The notes beneath the pieces are model-generated. The model was not told where the DNA came from, made no database searches, and saw only the letters and a list, made by a program, of their open reading frames with translations. From Streptomyces sp. NBC_00286 (GTDB lineage Bacteria; Actinomycetota; Actinomycetes; Streptomycetales; Streptomycetaceae): 64,000 nt of DNA. Location: assembly GCF_036173125.1 (NCBI RefSeq), contig NZ_CP108054.1:3100001-3164000 (forward strand), written 5' to 3'. Positions 8,694 through 17,249 of the stretch are shown here, one piece after another (position 1 is the stretch's first letter; the number at the start of each line of letters is the position of its first letter). Both the position numbers and the translations under genes were made by a program.

Positions 8694-9932
8694 ATGGCCG
8701 TACGACTCCCCCGCCCGCACCGCTTCGACGTGTACGTCGCGTTGGCGGGCCTGCTCGGCGGGCTCGCACTGTGGGGCATCGGCGCGGCCACGCGGCCGCA
8801 CGACGAGCCGATCGTGCTCTGGCCGGGGCGCTGGGCGCTCCTGCTGCCGCTCGTCGTGATGGCCGGCTGCGAGCTGCTGCGGCGGATCGCCCCGCTCACG
8901 GCGCTGCTGATCGGCACAGCCGCCCTGACCGTCGACACGATGACTCAGGGCAACCTGATCACACTGCTGATGTTCACCGACCTCATGTACGCGGCCGTCC
9001 TGTACGGCCCGCCCGTGTGGGCCCGCCGCCTCCCGCGGATCACTGGACTGCTCGCCGCGGCCTCGTCGGTGGTGCCGTTCGCGGTGTGGCGCGTGCCGCT
9101 GGCGCTCCTGATCGGGCTGGCAGTCGGCATCTTTGCGTTCGGGCCCGCGTCCACAGGCCTGATCGTCCGCAACCACCGCGACGCCGCCGATGCCGCCCGG
9201 CTGCGCGCCGAACAGACCGCCCTGCTCGCCGAGATCGACCGCACCCAGGCGGTCACCGCCGAACGCGCCCGGATGGCAAGGGAGTTGCACGACATGGTGG
9301 CCAACCACCTGTCCGCCATCGCCATCCACTCCACGGCCGCGCTGTCCCTCGACGACGCGGACACGACGAAGCAGGCCCTCGGCATCATCCGGGTGAACAG
9401 CGTCGAGGGCCTGGCGGAGATGCGGCGGCTCATCGGGATCCTGCGGGATTCCAGTGGCGACACCGCGCCCTCGGCCGCGCCCACCCTCGACGGGCTCGGC
9501 GCACTCGTCGACACCGCCCGCGCCAACGGCCTCGACGTCACGCTCGACAGCATGCCCATGAAGCTCCCCGCGCCGGTCGAACTCGCCGCGTACCGCATCG
9601 TCCAGGAGTCCCTGACCAACGCCCTCAAGCACGCCTCCCCAGGCCGGGTCACCGTGACGCTCGCCCAGCAGGACGGCACCCTGAGCCTGCGGGTGACCAG
9701 CCCGTACGGGGACCGCGACGGCCCGAGCGCCCCCGGCTCGGGAGCCGGCCTCGTCGGCATGCAGGAGCGGGTCGCGCTGCTGGGCGGCACCTTCGAGGCC
9801 GGGCCCGAAAGCGCACCCGACGCGGACGCCTCGGGCAGCTCACACGACGCGCAGGGCTCGCACGGCTCACGCGGCGGCAAGATCTGGACCGTACACGCCA
9901 CCCTGCCGACCACCCTGGGAGGAACCGAATGA
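8694..9932 (+). CDS. chiS: Sensor histidine kinase of the chitinase two-component system
   Basis: This 412-residue protein has an N-terminal sensor with four to five membrane spans (about 10-160). A coiled linker and a HisKA_3 dimerisation domain follow, with the phospho-acceptor His in RMARELHDMVANHL. The HATPase_c domain carries the N-box (QESLTNALKHA) and G-box (GAGLVGMQERV). ATG 8694 is chosen because the preceding 21 in-frame codons lack a ribosome site and membrane character. Its stop overlaps the chiR start (ATGA), so both are cotranslated. In S. coelicolor the orthologous pair SCO5378-5377 is named chiS-chiR and lies beside chiC, exactly as here; symbols are by this synteny. Confidence 0.88.
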   Translation: MAVRLPRPHRFDVYVALAGLLGGLALWGIGAATRPHDEPIVLWPGRWALLLPLVVMAGCELLRRIAPLTALLIGTAALTVDTMTQGNLITLLMFTDLMYAAVLYGPPVWARRLPRITGLLAAASSVVPFAVWRVPLALLIGLAVGIFAFGPASTGLIVRNHRDAADAARLRAEQTALLAEIDRTQAVTAERARMARELHDMVANHLSAIAIHSTAALSLDDADTTKQALGIIRVNSVEGLAEMRRLIGILRDSSGDTAPSAAPTLDGLGALVDTARANGLDVTLDSMPMKLPAPVELAAYRIVQESLTNALKHASPGRVTVTLAQQDGTLSLRVTSPYGDRDGPSAPGSGAGLVGMQERVALLGGTFEAGPESAPDADASGSSHDAQGSHGSRGGKIWTVHATLPTTLGGTE

Positions 9933-10570
9933 TCCGCGTGCTCGTCGCCGAGGACCAGTCCGCCGTACGCGCCGGGCTCGTCCTCATCCTGCGCAGCGCG
10001 CCCGATATCGAGGTGGCCGGCGAGGCGGCGGACGGCGAGGAAGCGGTCGCCCTGGCGCGGGAGTTGAGGCCGGACCTCGTCCTGATGGATGTCCAGATGC
10101 CCCGCCTCGACGGCGTCTCGGCCACCCGTCAGGTCGTCGACGAGGGCCTCGCCGACGTGCTCGTGCTGACGACCTTCGACCTCGACGAGTACGTCTTTGG
10201 CGCCCTGCGGGCCGGTGCCTCCGGCTTTCTGCTGAAGAACACCGAGGCGCAGGCTCTCATCGAAGCGGTCCGCACGGTCGCGCGCGGCGAGGGCCTGATC
10301 GCGCCCGCGGTCACGCGGCGCCTGATCGCCGAGTTCGCCGCGAAGCCCGTACGGGGTCCAGGGCCCGACCCGGCGGTCCTGGAATCCCTCACCCGCCGTG
10401 AACGCGAGGTGCTGTCCTGCCTCGGCGACGGGCTGTCCAACGCCGAGATCGCGGACCGGCTGGCGATGGCCGAGGCGACCGTGAAGACCCACGTCAGCCG
10501 GCTCCTCGGCAAGCTCGAACTGCGCAGCCGGGTGCAGGCCGCCGTACTGGCACAGGAGTTGGGCGTCTGA
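9929..10570 (+). CDS. chiR: LuxR/NarL-type response regulator of the chitinase system
   Basis: The receiver domain (1-120) shows the acidic pair in VAEDQ, the phosphorylated Asp in LVLMDVQMPRLDG, a Thr in VLVLTTFDLDEYVFGAL and the conserved Lys in GFLLKNT. The C-terminal LuxR helix-turn-helix begins SLTRREREVLSCLGDGLSNAEIA and ends near VKTHVSRLLGKLELRSRVQA. Total 213 residues, typical of NarL/FixJ proteins. The start codon overlaps the chiS stop by 4 bp. Its likely target is the chitinase promoter 40-80 bp downstream, which carries direct repeats. Confidence 0.9.
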   Translation: MIRVLVAEDQSAVRAGLVLILRSAPDIEVAGEAADGEEAVALARELRPDLVLMDVQMPRLDGVSATRQVVDEGLADVLVLTTFDLDEYVFGALRAGASGFLLKNTEAQALIEAVRTVARGEGLIAPAVTRRLIAEFAAKPVRGPGPDPAVLESLTRREREVLSCLGDGLSNAEIADRLAMAEATVKTHVSRLLGKLELRSRVQAAVLAQELGV

Positions 10571-10612
10571 CTCCAGGGATGGGCACCCGGGGGCGGCATG
10601 CCCGAGTAACAC

Positions 10613-10654
10613 TGGTCCAGACCTATTGACCGATGGTCCAGACCTTTCTATTCT
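10613..10654 (+). promoter_or_regulatory. Chitinase promoter with paired 12-bp direct repeats
   Basis: Two exact copies of TGGTCCAGACCT lie at 10613-10624 and 10634-10645, 21 bp apart (two helical turns). Between and after them are a -35 TTGACC (10626-10631) and a -10 TATTCT (10649-10654) with a 17-bp spacer. The same repeat arrangement around the -35 is established for Streptomyces chitinase promoters such as chi63. The repeats also resemble the DasR operator core. Confidence 0.88.
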
Positions 10655-10702
10655 CGCGGCACTGCGTTCACGCATGCACCAACAACCTCAAGGAGGCGCA
10701 GC

Positions 10703-11962
10703 ATGCGCTTCAGACACAGAGCCGCGGCAGGGTTCGCCACCCTGCTGCTGCCGCTCGCCGGCCTGGTCGGCCTCGCGAGCCCCGCCCAGCCCGCGACCAC
10801 CACGTCCGCCATCTCCGCCTCGAACGGTGTGGTCGCTCCCGGTCCCAGCGCCAAGGTCAAACTCGGCTACTTCATCCAGTGGGGCATCTACGGCCGCAAC
10901 TACAACGTCAAGAACCTCGTTACCTCCGGCTCCGCCGAGAAGGTCACCCACATCAACTACGCCTTCGGCAACGTCGTCGACGGCAAGTGCGCGATCGGCG
11001 ACTCGTGGGCCGACTACGAGAAGCCGTTCACCGCGGACCAGTCGGTCAACGGCCAGGACGACACCGCGGATCAGCCTCTGAAGGGCAACTTCAACCAGCT
11101 GCGCCAGCTGAAGGCCAAGTACCCGGACATCAAGATCCTCTGGTCCTTCGGCGGCTGGACCTGGTCCGGCGGCTTCACGGAAGCGGCCAAGAACCCGGCG
11201 GCCTTCGCCCAGTCCTGCTACGACCTGGTCGAGGACCCGCGCTGGGCCGATGTCTTCGACGGCATCGACCTGGACTGGGAGTACCCGAACGCCTGCGGCT
11301 TGACCTGCGACACCAGCGGCGCCACGGCCATCAAGGACATGATGAAGGCCATGCGCGCCGAGTTCGGCTCGCAGAACCTGGTCACCGCGGCCGTCACCGC
11401 TGACGCCTCCGACGGCGGCAAGATCGAAGCGGCCGAGTACGCGGGCGCCGCGAAGTACCTCAACTGGTACAACGTGATGACCTACGATTTCTTCGGCGCC
11501 TGGGCCGCGAACGGCCCGACCGCACCGCACTCCCCGCTCACCTCGTACAAGGGCATCCCGGCGAAGGGCTTCAACTCGGCCGCCGCGATCGCCAAGTACA
11601 AGAAAGCGGGCGTACCGGCGAACAAGCTGCTGCTCGGCATCGGCTTCTACGGCCGCGGCTGGACCGGCGTCACCCAGGACGCACCGGGCGGCACGGCCAC
11701 CGGGCCCGCGGCGGGGACCTGGGAGGCGGGCTTCGAGGACTACAAGGTCCTCGAGGCGTCCTGCCCGGCCACCGGCACGATCGCCGGAACCGCATACGCG
11801 CACTGCGGCAGCGACTGGTGGTCCTACGACACCCCGGCGACGGTCCTCGGGAAGATGAACTGGGCCAAGAAGCAGGGCCTGGGCGGGGCGTTCTTCTGGG
11901 AGTTCAGCGGTGACACCAGCAACGGCGAGCTGGTGAAGGCCATCGACAGCGGCCTCAAGTAA
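10703..11962 (+). CDS. chiC: Secreted GH18 chitinase
   Basis: This is a 419-residue endochitinase acting on chitin outside the cell. A signal peptide spans about 1-31 (two Arg, hydrophobic core, SPAQPA end). The mature enzyme is a single GH18 barrel: a strand motif LWSFGGWTWS (SxGG) and the catalytic DxxDxDxE motif in FDGIDLDWEYP, with the acid/base at E193. A later NVMTYDFFGAW supplies the substrate-binding Met-Tyr-Asp. No chitin-binding or fibronectin domain is present. An AAGGAGG ribosome site precedes ATG 10703. The promoter repeats and adjacent ChiS/ChiR indicate chitin-inducible, glucose-repressed control. The symbol follows synteny with SCO5376. Confidence 0.92.
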   Translation: MRFRHRAAAGFATLLLPLAGLVGLASPAQPATTTSAISASNGVVAPGPSAKVKLGYFIQWGIYGRNYNVKNLVTSGSAEKVTHINYAFGNVVDGKCAIGDSWADYEKPFTADQSVNGQDDTADQPLKGNFNQLRQLKAKYPDIKILWSFGGWTWSGGFTEAAKNPAAFAQSCYDLVEDPRWADVFDGIDLDWEYPNACGLTCDTSGATAIKDMMKAMRAEFGSQNLVTAAVTADASDGGKIEAAEYAGAAKYLNWYNVMTYDFFGAWAANGPTAPHSPLTSYKGIPAKGFNSAAAIAKYKKAGVPANKLLLGIGFYGRGWTGVTQDAPGGTATGPAAGTWEAGFEDYKVLEASCPATGTIAGTAYAHCGSDWWSYDTPATVLGKMNWAKKQGLGGAFFWEFSGDTSNGELVKAIDSGLK

Positions 11963-11977
11963 CTGCTGGGCCACGTT

Positions 11978-12010
11978 GAGGTCCCCCAGGACTTCCTCCG
12001 GGGGGACCTC
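11978..12010. terminator. Terminator downstream of the chitinase gene
   Basis: A 10-bp stem GAGGTCCCCC (11978-11987) pairs with GGGGGACCTC (12001-12010). It lies between the chitinase stop and the converging IPT/TIG gene. Confidence 0.75.
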
Positions 12011-12038
12011 ACGCGCGGTTCGCGAAACTCGCGGCTCA

Positions 12039-13574
12039 TCAGATACCGGGCGCGGCGACTCGCGTGTACGTCAAGCCGTTGCTGGTGCCGGCGGGTGTGG
12101 TCACCGTGACGGAGACCGGCCCGGCGGTGCCTGCCGGCACGACGGTGGTGATCTGCGTCGGGGAGACCACGGTGAACGACGCGGGGACGGCGTCGAACTG
12201 GACACCGGTGGTGGTCGCGAAATTGTCGCCGGTCAGCGTGACGACCGTGGCGGTGTGCGCCGGTCCCTGGTCAGGCGCGAGGGAGACCAGCACGGGGGCA
12301 TCCAGGAAGACGTAGTCGACGGGGTTGCTGGTGCCGCCGGGGGTGGTCACCGTGATCTGTGTGACACCGGGGGCATGGCTCGGGGTCACCGCGGTGATTT
12401 GCGTGGCCGAGTCGACCGTGAACGAGGCCGCCTCCGTCCCATCGAACAGCACCGCCGTCGCACCGAGAAGGCTGCTGCCGCTGAACGTGACGGTGGTGCC
12501 GCCCGCGGTGGGTCCGGAGGGAGGGGCCGGCGTGGCCAGCGAGGGCGACTCGGCGTAGAAGAAGAACGCGTTCGGGTCGTCCGGGTTACTGACGCCGCTG
12601 GGGCTGGTCACCGTGACCGCCGCTGCGCCGGCCACGTGGGCGGGGGACACCGCGGTGATCTGGGTGCTGCTGACGACGGTGAACGAGGCCGCCGCCACCC
12701 CGCCGAACAGCACCGCCGTCGCACCGGAGAAGCCCGTACCCGTCAGCGTCACCGTCGTCCCTCCGGAGACCGGGCCCTGAGACGGCGACAGGCCGGTGAC
12801 GGAAGGTGCCGCGAGGTAGGTGAAGGCAAGGGCGTTGCTGGTGCCACCCGGAGTGGTCACCGTGACGTTGACCGGGCCGGATGCGTGGGCCGGACTGACA
12901 GCGGTGATCTGGGTGCTGCTGACGACGGTGAACGAGGCCGCCGCCACCCCGCCGAACAGCACCGCCGTCGCACCGGAGAGGTTCGAGCCCGTCAGCGTCA
13001 CCGTCGTCCCTCCGGAGACCGGGCCCTGAGACGGCGACAGGCCGGTGACGGAAGGTGCCGCGAGGTAGGTGAAGGCAAGGGCGTTGCTGGTGCCACCCGG
13101 AGTGGTCACCGTGACGTTGACCGGGCCGGATGCGTGGGCCGGACTGACAGCGGTGATCTGGGTGCTGCTGACGACGGTGAACGAGGCCGCCGCCACCCCG
13201 CCGAACAGCACCGCCGTCGCACCGGAGAGGTTCGAGCCCGTCAGCGTCACCGTGGTCCCTCCGGAGGACGAGCCCTGAGACGGCGTAAGGTCCGTGAGGG
13301 AGGGAGCCGGGCTGCCATAGGTGAACGGCACGAACTGGGTGCTGGTGCCCTGGGTCGTGGTGACGGTGACGTTCACGGTGCCGGTGCCCGAGGGAGTCAC
13401 CGCCGTGAGCTTGGGAACGCCATTGACGGTGGTCACGGTGAACGACGGGGAGGGCTTGGTTCCGAACCGGACGCTTGTCACGTTGGTGAAGCCGGTTCCG
13501 TTCACGGTGACGGTGGTACCACCCGCGGCCGGCCCCTCGTTGGGACTGACCGAAGTGACGACAGGGGCAGCCAT
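12039..13574 (-). CDS. IPT/TIG-repeat protein with six immunoglobulin-like domains (511 aa)
   Basis: The protein is built entirely from about six IPT/TIG domains of roughly 83 residues. Each opens with a PSQGP.SGGTTVTLTG motif and closes with VTVTTPGGTSNALAFTY. It starts directly with MAAPVVTSVSPNEGP; there is no signal peptide, TAT motif, sortase motif or membrane span. The start at ATG 13574 has a good GGAG site 7 bp upstream. Repeats two and three are almost identical at DNA level (249-bp period), showing recent duplication. IPT domains usually mediate binding or act as spacers in surface or phage-tail proteins. How this one would leave the cell, if it does, is unclear. Confidence 0.8.
   Translation of the reverse strand: MAAPVVTSVSPNEGPAAGGTTVTVNGTGFTNVTSVRFGTKPSPSFTVTTVNGVPKLTAVTPSGTGTVNVTVTTTQGTSTQFVPFTYGSPAPSLTDLTPSQGSSSGGTTVTLTGSNLSGATAVLFGGVAAASFTVVSSTQITAVSPAHASGPVNVTVTTPGGTSNALAFTYLAAPSVTGLSPSQGPVSGGTTVTLTGSNLSGATAVLFGGVAAASFTVVSSTQITAVSPAHASGPVNVTVTTPGGTSNALAFTYLAAPSVTGLSPSQGPVSGGTTVTLTGTGFSGATAVLFGGVAAASFTVVSSTQITAVSPAHVAGAAAVTVTSPSGVSNPDDPNAFFFYAESPSLATPAPPSGPTAGGTTVTFSGSSLLGATAVLFDGTEAASFTVDSATQITAVTPSHAPGVTQITVTTPGGTSNPVDYVFLDAPVLVSLAPDQGPAHTATVVTLTGDNFATTTGVQFDAVPASFTVVSPTQITTVVPAGTAGPVSVTVTTPAGTSNGLTYTRVAAPGI
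12781..13278. repeat. Near-perfect 249-bp tandem repeat inside the IPT/TIG gene
   Basis: Copy 1 is 12781-13029 and copy 2 is 13030-13278; they differ at only a few positions. The unit is exactly one 83-residue IPT domain, so copy-number change keeps frame. A third, diverged copy lies at 12571-12780. Confidence 0.9.
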
Positions 13575-13724
13575 GGCTGTACTCCTTCACGCAGGACTGG
13601 GGGGTCGACACCCGTGCGACCGCGTCGGGGCGTGGCCTCAGGGTTGAGCCCCGTCCGGGCGGAGGGGGGACTGCCGCCCGGACGGGGGTTCATCGCCTCC
13701 GTGATACGGAGGCGATCGGACCGG

Positions 13725-14471
13725 CTAGATGCCGGGGCCTGCGACGTAGGTGAAGCCGGCGACGGCGGTCGCCGATCCGGCGGGGTTGGTCACGACCACG
13801 TCGACCGCTCCCGCGACCCCAGGCGGAGTGACCACGGACAGCGTGGTCGCGTTGATCACCGAGAACGGCGCCGTGGTGCCGCCGAAGGTGACCGAGTCCG
13901 TGCTGTCCAGGTTGGTGCCGGTGATGGTCACCGCCGTGCCCCCAGAGGTCGGACCCGACGTCGGGCTGATGGTCCCGATCGTGGGGGTGTCGACGTAGGT
14001 GTAGCTGAGGCCGTTGTTGGTGCCGCCTGCGGTGGTGACGCTCACCGCCACCGGCCCGGCCGCCGCGCCCGCCGGAACCGTGACACTGAGCGAGCTGTCG
14101 CTGGTCACCGTCGGAGTGGCGGTCACCCCGCCGAAGGACACACTGGTGGCCGTCGACAGGCCGGTGCCGTTGATGGCGATGGTGTTGCCGCCGGCCAGCG
14201 GCCCGGAGGTGGCGCCCAGGGACGACTTGAACGGGGCGCCGACGTAGAAGTACGACAGCGGGTTGCTGGTCCCGCCCGGGGTGGTCACCGTGACGCCGAC
14301 CGTGCCGGTTCCCGAGGGAGAGACGGCGGTGACCTGGGTCGGGGAGACGTTGGTGACGCTCGTGGCAGGCTTGCTGCCGAACGTCACCGCGCTGGTGTCG
14401 GACAGGTTCGTGCCCGTGATGGTCACCGGGGTCCCGCCCCCGGTGGAACCCTGATTCGGAGAGATTGGCAT
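13725..14471 (-). CDS. IPT/TIG-repeat protein with three domains (248 aa)
   Basis: Three IPT/TIG domains follow one another directly from the initiator: MPISPNQGSTGGGTPVTITG begins domain 1. Domain 2 begins near SSLGATSGPLAGG, and domain 3 near TISPTSGPTSGG. ATG 14471 has a GAGGAG site 8 bp upstream; the longer frame upstream has no domain character. As in the neighbouring 511-aa paralogue there is no export signal. Both proteins end in the same AGPGI or AAPGI pentapeptide, showing common origin. The 150-bp spacing between the two genes allows one transcript. Function unknown; a binding or structural role is inference. Confidence 0.78.
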   Translation of the reverse strand: MPISPNQGSTGGGTPVTITGTNLSDTSAVTFGSKPATSVTNVSPTQVTAVSPSGTGTVGVTVTTPGGTSNPLSYFYVGAPFKSSLGATSGPLAGGNTIAINGTGLSTATSVSFGGVTATPTVTSDSSLSVTVPAGAAAGPVAVSVTTAGGTNNGLSYTYVDTPTIGTISPTSGPTSGGTAVTITGTNLDSTDSVTFGGTTAPFSVINATTLSVVTPPGVAGAVDVVVTNPAGSATAVAGFTYVAGPGI

Positions 14472-14718
14472 GCGGACGCTCCTCGCTCGTTGATGGGGAC
14501 ATGCGAGGAACCGGCAGGAATGGCCAGCCATCGACTGCCACGTCGCAGGAGTGGGACCGCCGCCAACAGGCACGCACGTACGCCCTGCTCAACTCCGCCG
14601 ATGCGGCAAGCGCCGATCAGCAGTGCGGCCACGCCCGGGTGAACGAACCGACACAGGCGCCCCCGCACACCCAGCCGGGCGCGCAGCAGCCTTCGCCATC
14701 TCCCCCTGGGCAAGGAAA

Positions 14719-14779
14719 AACCGGCGAGCGCTGCCTGTCCGAACGTTCCCCCGGCTCGGGGATGGGCAGCCCGCCGGTT
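14719..14779 (-). terminator. Hairpin with U-tract, terminator or leader structure
   Basis: Read leftward, AACCGGCG (14772-14779) pairs with CGCCGGTT (14719-14726), and inner GGGCAGC-type arms add a second stem. The closing arm is followed by a short T-run, as in an intrinsic terminator. It lies about 250 bp upstream of the IPT gene start, so it may be a leader attenuator or simply a second terminator for the beta-helix gene. Confidence 0.4.
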
Positions 14780-14900
14780 CACACTCTTAGTGACCCATAC
14801 ATCCAATCGAGTGACAAGACATCACCTATCCAGTCACCCAAAAGGAGTAACCCTTGCCTTTGGCCGCTTTCACTACATCTCATCTCTTTTCTGTCGAACC

Positions 14901-14939
14901 GGTCGGCCAAGCCCGGGCACCCCTGGCGCTTGGCCGACC
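14901..14939. terminator. Terminator of the beta-helix protein gene
   Basis: A perfect 12-bp stem GGTCGGCCAAGC (14901-14912) pairs with 14928-14939, just past the stop codon of the leftward gene ending at 14945. Confidence 0.85.
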
Positions 14940-14944
14940 AGTCG

Positions 14945-16054
14945 TTACTGCGTGCAGCCGGGGACGTCTCCGGACGGTGCGCAGTTGTCAGGCGTGTTCT
15001 GGACGACGGGCGCTCCGGTCAGGACGACCGAGCCGCCGACGCGGAAGATCCCACCGCCCTGGCCGCCCGCGTGGTTGCTGAAGACCCTGCCGCCGACAAG
15101 AACGGAAGTACCGGCCTGGTGGTAGAGGCCGCCACCGTCGATTTTGCTGACGTTGTAGTCCACGGTGGTGTTCCGCAGTCGCAGGGTGCTGCCGAGGCCG
15201 AGGTTGGCGATGCCTCCGCCGTACGTGGCGGCCTCGTTCCCCGTCACGCGGCCGCCGTTGAGGGTGAGGGGACCGAACGCTGTGATGATGCCGCCGCCTT
15301 CGAAGTTCTCGGTTCTGTTGCCCCGGACCGTTGTACCGCCGAGGACCGTGGTGCCGAAGGTGGCCAGTCCACCGCCGGTGGACGCCGCCGTGTTGCTCTG
15401 GATGGATCCCCCTTGCACAGTCAGCCGGGCGGAGTCACCCACGTGAATGCCGCCACCGTCGCCCGCAGTGTTGCCGTCGTCGGCCCTGTTGTCCGACACG
15501 ATGCTGCCGGCAAGTCTCGCGGTGGCACCGGACACGACCGCGATCCCGCCGCCGAGGACGGAAGCGGTGTTGCCGGTGATCCGGCTCGCGACCAGGCGGA
15601 GCGTCCCTTCGGTGAGGATGCCGCCGCCGACCGTGCCGGAACCCCCGGTCGCGCTGCCGCCCGACACGGTGATCCCGTTGAGGGTGAGGGATCCCTGCTG
15701 AGCGACTTCGGCGATACGGAACGCCGTGGCCGACTGACGGGTGATGGTTGCTCGACTACCAGTGATGGTGATTTGCCCCGTGATGATCGGCAGCCCGGTG
15801 GCGCCGTTGGTGCCGTCCGGAACGGCCGGAGCAGTCAGCTCGTAGCTGCATCCCGACGAGAGCACGATGGTGCCCCGCCCACGAGTGTTCGCCTCGTTCA
15901 CCTGCTTGATCAACTCGGCGACGTCCTCGCACGGCACCGGTAGCCTCTGACGCGCGGGCAGGGACTTGGCAGTGGCCGGTATGGCGATACCGGCCACGGA
16001 TACGCTCAGCAGTACAGCCACGGCTAGGGCACGAGCCTTCTTCAAGGTCAGCAC
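14945..16054 (-). CDS. Secreted right-handed beta-helix repeat protein (369 aa)
   Basis: A Sec signal peptide (1-29, positively charged start, hydrophobic AVAVLLSVSVAGIAI, cleavage near ATA-KS) precedes repeated motifs typical of parallel beta-helices of the pectate-lyase/polymorphic-membrane-protein type. Recurrent GGGI and GG.. turns and TGNTA/SNTA coils occur roughly every 25 residues from about 120 to 350. Two Cys near the N-terminus (CEDV, GCSY) and two at the C-terminus (NCAP, GCTQ) probably form disulfides in the mature protein. There is no wall-sorting motif. Catalytic residues for polysaccharide lyase activity are not evident, so substrate and role are unknown. Confidence 0.82.
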   Translation of the reverse strand: MLTLKKARALAVAVLLSVSVAGIAIPATAKSLPARQRLPVPCEDVAELIKQVNEANTRGRGTIVLSSGCSYELTAPAVPDGTNGATGLPIITGQITITGSRATITRQSATAFRIAEVAQQGSLTLNGITVSGGSATGGSGTVGGGILTEGTLRLVASRITGNTASVLGGGIAVVSGATARLAGSIVSDNRADDGNTAGDGGGIHVGDSARLTVQGGSIQSNTAASTGGGLATFGTTVLGGTTVRGNRTENFEGGGIITAFGPLTLNGGRVTGNEAATYGGGIANLGLGSTLRLRNTTVDYNVSKIDGGGLYHQAGTSVLVGGRVFSNHAGGQGGGIFRVGGSVVLTGAPVVQNTPDNCAPSGDVPGCTQ

Positions 16055-16673
16055 TGGTTCTCCCGTCGTCGTTGTGGTTCAACTTGATCGGGAGAATCGG
16101 TCGTTGGCACCCAGTGAGATCTGGACGGGTGAAGGAGTACGCCGATGTGACCCAGCAACGCGACGAGCAGGTGGTTCGTCGACTGCCGCGTCGCCAAAGC
16201 CTCCACGGAACGCCAACTCGCCTGCCGCAGCGACTACTTGACCCTTCGCACCGGCACACAGTGGGAGGGGTTCGTACTGGGGGGAGCCGGTACGCCTCAG
16301 CGACAGGAAGCCGCGAGAGCGCTGGACCATTCGAGTGACATATTCAACAACCCCCCACGACTACCGGGGCGAGCGTGGATTCTGGAATGGATCTGGCCGG
16401 TGGGCCGCCCATTCTCACCGGGGGATGCGGCAGTCGGACCACCTGCGGCTTTTCTGCAGAAGCACGGGTTACAGCGCCGACATACCGCGATGGGCACCCC
16501 CGGTGCAGAAACTGGATCCCGATCAGCCGGCGCCGTGCGCGGCGCCGGCTGATTCGGCGGCCGGGTCACACCAGCCCGCCCCTCGCCTCACACTCCGACA
16601 TGCCAAGCAACTCTCACTGACGCAAAACTGCAAACGTGGCGAGGTTCTCACCCACGATTGCGCTGCCGATCTT
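16055..16673. other. Intergenic region between DUF2550 and beta-helix genes
   Basis: This 619-bp stretch has open frames in several registers, but none has a convincing start, ribosome site or homologous motif. It contains one strong hairpin (16522-16553). Promoter elements of the leftward beta-helix gene should lie at its left edge. Confidence 0.5.
16522..16553. terminator. Hairpin terminator in intergenic region
   Basis: ATCAGCCGGCGCC (16522-16534) pairs with 16541-16553 around a 6-nt loop. The stem is 13 bp and perfect. It lies about 120 bp beyond the stop of the leftward DUF2550 gene. Confidence 0.75.
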
Positions 16674-17120
16674 CTAAGCCACATTGACTCGTTGCCCCGG
16701 TGGAGCCGCCTCCAGCCACGCGAGAAAGCCGGTCAGCGCGTCCTCGCTCATCGCCAGTTCGAGGCGCGTACCCCGGTGGAGACAAGCGAGCACGATCGCG
16801 TCGGAGAGCAGCGCCAGCTCCTCCTCGCCCTCGGGGGCGCGGCGGCCGGCCACCTCGATGGCCGAGCGTTCCAGGATGCGGCGCGGGCGAGGAGCGTACG
16901 AGAAGACGCGGAACCATTCGATGCGGTCGCCGTTGTAGCGGGCGATTCCATAGCCCCAGCCTTTGCCGCTGGTGTCGCTCTTCTCGGGGGTGTTCCAGCG
17001 GAGGCTGCAGTCGAAGGTGCCGCCGGAGCGCTGGATCAGTCTGCGGCGCACACCGAAGACGAAGAGTCCGGCCGCCGCCAGCAGGACCACCAAGCCGCAC
17101 ACAGTCAGAGCGAGGACCAT
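16674..17120 (-). CDS. DUF2550 membrane protein (148 aa)
   Basis: A single N-terminal membrane span (VLALTVCGLVVLLAAAGLFVFG) is followed by a basic RRRLIQR stop-transfer and a soluble PH-like domain with conserved GGTFDCSLRW, GWGYGIARY and WFRVFS segments. This is the DUF2550 family, found downstream of atpC throughout actinobacteria. ATG 17120 is preferred over the GTG two codons upstream because the GAGGAGG site is 9 bp from the ATG but only 3 bp from the GTG. A terminator separates it from atpC, so it is probably expressed by readthrough or its own promoter. Function unknown. Confidence 0.88.
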   Translation of the reverse strand: MVLALTVCGLVVLLAAAGLFVFGVRRRLIQRSGGTFDCSLRWNTPEKSDTSGKGWGYGIARYNGDRIEWFRVFSYAPRPRRILERSAIEVAGRRAPEGEEELALLSDAIVLACLHRGTRLELAMSEDALTGFLAWLEAAPPGQRVNVA

Positions 17121-17178
17121 CGACACCGACCTCCTCGTCTCCTAGGTAACGGAAAGGGAAAAAGCACCCGCATTGCCG

Positions 17179-17224
17179 CAGCCGCGGCCCGGTCCGGAGA
17201 AGGCTCCGGTCCTGGCCGCGGCTG
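17179..17224. terminator. Terminator at the end of the ATP synthase operon
   Basis: CAGCCGCGGCC (17179-17189) pairs with GGCCGCGGCTG (17214-17224), with an additional inner CCGGAG/CTCCGG stem. It sits 26 bp beyond the atpC stop. Confidence 0.85.
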
Positions 17225-17249
17225 AGTCAAGTCCTGTGGCGCGCTGGTT

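Larger units (their letters stand above)
14472..14944. other. Intergenic region between beta-helix and IPT/TIG genes
   Basis: No credible gene is seen in this 473-bp gap. It holds a terminator for the beta-helix gene (14901-14939) and, nearer the IPT gene, a structured stretch (14719-14779). The promoter of the leftward IPT genes must lie here, but no clear -35/-10 pair was found. Confidence 0.55.

Noticed and set aside
11976..14642. 888-codon rightward frame across both IPT/TIG genes
   Set aside because: Arg/Gly/His-rich antisense of repeat DNA with no motif; explained by high GC.
14719..14779. c-di-AMP (ydaO) riboswitch upstream of the IPT gene
   Set aside because: A short GGGGGAAC stretch is reminiscent, but the other conserved segments of that riboswitch are missing.
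16079..16330. 83-codon leftward frame in the gap before DUF2550
   Set aside because: No ribosome site, motif or coding-type composition.
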